Assembly (NCBI GenBank): GCA_963971425.1
Contig: OZ020525.1
Span: 12,840,187-12,904,186, forward strand
Source of the DNA: Bryoerythrophyllum caledonicum
Lineage: Eukaryota > Streptophyta > Bryopsida > Pottiales > Pottiaceae
Reading direction: 5' to 3'
DNA length: 64,000 bases
In this document: positions 61,857-64,000 of the stretch, piece after piece
How the letters are laid out: the number at the start of each line of letters is the position of its first letter
Numbering within the stretch: position 1 is the first letter of the stretch
Notes under the pieces: generated by a model
Database searches by the model: none
What the model saw: only the letters and a program-made list of their open reading frames with translations
What the model was told of the DNA's origin: nothing
Program-made: the position numbers and the translations under genes

Positions 61857-63320
61857 CCACCTACCAATATTCTCAACGGCTAATGTGGGCATTTATGAGG
61901 AGCAAGTTGTGCCTAAGGTGATCATGAGCATTTGTATAGATTTGCTTGAATGTCATCTATTTGCGTACCCCGCTCTCTCCACTTTTTTAATACCAAGAAC
62001 AATTTTTCATTCATGCTTTAAGTAGTTGCAGCTTAGATAAACGAGTGAATATTTTCTTTAAAGATTGAAGGAGAAAATTGAAGAAATGACGTGCAATAAA
62101 AGATCTTGCCAATGGCAATTTTCCCAGGTTAAGGTTTACAAATTTGTCATAATTACAATATGCTAGAAGAAGATTGACTTCTTTGAAAGTTGACAGCTAT
62201 TTTGCTACCTTTTAAAGACTATTTCTTGGGCTCTCTTTTGTGCCTTTCCTTGGATATTATATTTACAAAGAACCATTGATTAAGAAATATATGAAAAATA
62301 GAAGGATTAGAGCTTGACCAATCACAATTCAAGTAATATCAAAGAATATGTAAACACATAAACTCTTAACATGAATTTGGCAAAGTATAAAATGTGTATT
62401 TTTATAATCTTGTAATAAAAGTAACATTTTGCTCAAAATTAAGATATCATTTAAATGAAAGAAATATAAAGTGCAATAAGTCAAGTATGATACAAAAGTT
62501 ATAGCCTTCAAAGTTAAAGATGTTTTGGGAAGAAAGAATTGGATGCTCATAGGGCTCATGAAGGCTAAATAATTTTGTTCATAAATAGATTTCTATAAGA
62601 TTAAATTGATCGAAGCCAAGTTCACCTATTCATATCTTTAATATATCTTATAATGAACAAAGACATGTTCCAATCAATACCAAGTTTTAATACAATATAT
62701 ATACTACAATCAAATATTTTTCTAGCTCTAATTTTGTCTACCAATTCTTACATCAACTTCAAACAATCTCTTCTATACTATTTCTTAGATCAATCCTTAA
62801 GTAAGATATCTCTATAATACTTCATGATGTTTTCTATTCTTTTTAACCTCTTAAATGAATTTTGTAAAAATTACTCCAATAAAATCATATTTTTTATCCA
62901 GGTCATTGCTACCAACATCTCCTTTTTCAATTAAAAAGGTATGAAGTATACAACATGTTTTAACTGTTGTTGAACCAAATTCTATTTTTACATTCAAATT
63001 TTGTAATATTCACAATATTTTGTAACATTCTCGATTGGTATCAGTCATTTTAAGAACTTCAAAAGCATTATCAATAATAACTCAACTAGCTTCCCACCTT
63101 CTATAAAAAAAATTGGGTTCTCCACTTTTAATAGAATTATATCATCTTATTAATCCTATGCATAAGGAAAAGGAGAATCACTAAGTAGTTTTGATTGTAT
63201 TTTTTTATCATTTACCTTATAAAGTTCATTATGGAAAATTCTTCAAGATAAAACACTTTTACATGATCAAGACAATTTCAAAGTTAACAACACTATGGCA
63301 ACCTTTTGGTGCTTGTTCAT

Positions 63321-64000
63321 AAAAGTTGAATCTTGGAGCCAACATGTGTGGAGTTAGAATGAGTGTGTGAGCTCCGCTTTTCCTGGTGAGGGAGGTGGGG
63401 ACTTAGCCTATGACTGCAAACTGCGTGCGATAGGAGTTGGCTGACCCTATTGTGAGCCCTCGTAGTAAGCAGATCTGTGGTAGTTTGGTGAGATTTTAGA
63501 TACAAAACATGTGTTGGATGGCTCAACACCAGATCTGAGGAGGGAAGTTTGTAGTTGGCCTAAGAAGGTACAGATCTGTGCAAGTATGCTCTGAAGCAGG
63601 GAACTTAGTGTTGGGGTCAGATCTGCAACCACTTAGTCCACACAGAAAACAACCCATCCCAGATCTAGAGCACCGGAACCAGATCTGAACTCCTCCCCAC
63701 CAAGTCTCCCCCTCCCCACTCAGGATTGCAAATTTCAAGATAGCGAGAAGGCATCTCCCAGCACTACTGCTACACAGCTCCAACGCACCATTACAGGCTA
63801 CCCTTCACCCTTCTATTCCATGCAATTTCTTGTTATTAGGGTCTAATTTTGTTAACACATTATGCAATCGTGTGTACAAATCTGTGTGCTTTATTAAAAA
63901 ATTTAGTTGTAATAGCAACAGAGCTGCCCTCAGAAGAAGTGAAGCAGCTGCTACCCTCAAAACATCGCGAAGCACACCACGCATGCCAGCTGCTGCTCCC
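63321..64000. other. Unrelated DNA beyond the duplication; AGATCT cluster
   Basis: No supported gene. AGATCT occurs six times between 63471 and 63686, mostly as CAGATCTG, far more than chance. The last 100 bases are CAGCTGC-rich and may be the edge of another feature cut off by the window. Confidence 0.5.

Larger units (their letters stand above)
59295..63320 (+). repeat. Segmental duplication, copy 2 (right of the transposon)
   Basis: Colinear with 23155-27588. Homology fades at about 63320 (TATGGCAACC..TTGGTGCTTGTT), after which the sequences are unrelated. It lacks the Helitron of copy 1. Many single-base and short indel differences show that the copies have diverged for some time. No gene is supported beyond the CSA exons; frames here are short and not shared with copy 1. 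Confidence 0.9.

Noticed and set aside
1-64000. CRISPR arrays, bacterial operons, tRNA and rRNA genes
   Set aside because: No regularly spaced short repeats with unique spacers, ribosome-binding sites or rRNA sequence were seen. I saw no convincing tRNA, though a covariance search would be needed to exclude one.

Overview
This is nuclear DNA of a land plant. It has multi-exon genes with GT-AG introns (and one GC-AG intron), organelle-type adenylate kinase, ClpD and Cockayne-syndrome-A homologues, a TIR-NB-ARC-LRR receptor, telobox-like AAACCCTA motifs and many DNA transposons. The style of the TIR domain (FLSHSGAQKDF) and the DUF7869-like and pogo-like transposases suggest a bryophyte, lycophyte or fern rather than a flowering plant, but the sequence alone does not settle this. 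Protein similarities are recalled from the families; no search was run.

Layout. 1-7 kb is transposon rubble: nested miniature elements, a PHD-finger remnant and hairpin-rich repeats. An adenylate kinase gene follows (9087-7057, minus, 4 exons). 9-14.5 kb is non-genic with an intact MITE and a TTAA-flanked element. A complete cytosolic prolyl oligopeptidase gene (18952-14875, minus, 11 exons) lies head-to-head with a complete CSA/ERCC8 WD40 gene (20563-23994, plus, 9 exons). 24-30.8 kb is AT-rich and holds a perfectly bounded 422-bp Helitron. A decayed pogo/CENP-B-like transposase lies at 30.8-32 kb. A large TIR-NB-ARC-LRR gene occupies 38.2-34.1 kb (minus).

From 40.2 kb to 63.3 kb the window is a mosaic. 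A broken 3' end of clpD is joined to a fragment of the prolyl oligopeptidase gene, then through about 40 bp of filler to the 3' part of CSA with more than 3 kb of its downstream DNA. All are duplicates in the same order and orientation as the originals, or, for clpD, from elsewhere. Intron 7 of this second CSA copy is split by a very large DNA transposon (41760-59294) with 32-bp terminal inverted repeats and a 4-5 bp target duplication. The uninterrupted CSA copy at 23.1 kb is the empty site.

The transposon carries two divergent genes. One is a DUF7869-type, DDE-transposase-like gene broken by two frameshifts (minus). The other is an unrecognised ~1,313-residue protein (plus) with a ParB-like GQH motif region and a C-terminal half that resembles a degenerate DNA methylase. 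The apparent second copy of this ORF flanks a run of exactly 200 N and is identical over about 4.49 kb. It is most simply an unmerged contig overlap, so the real element is probably about 12.84 kb. This transposon and its accessory protein are the most novel content of the window.
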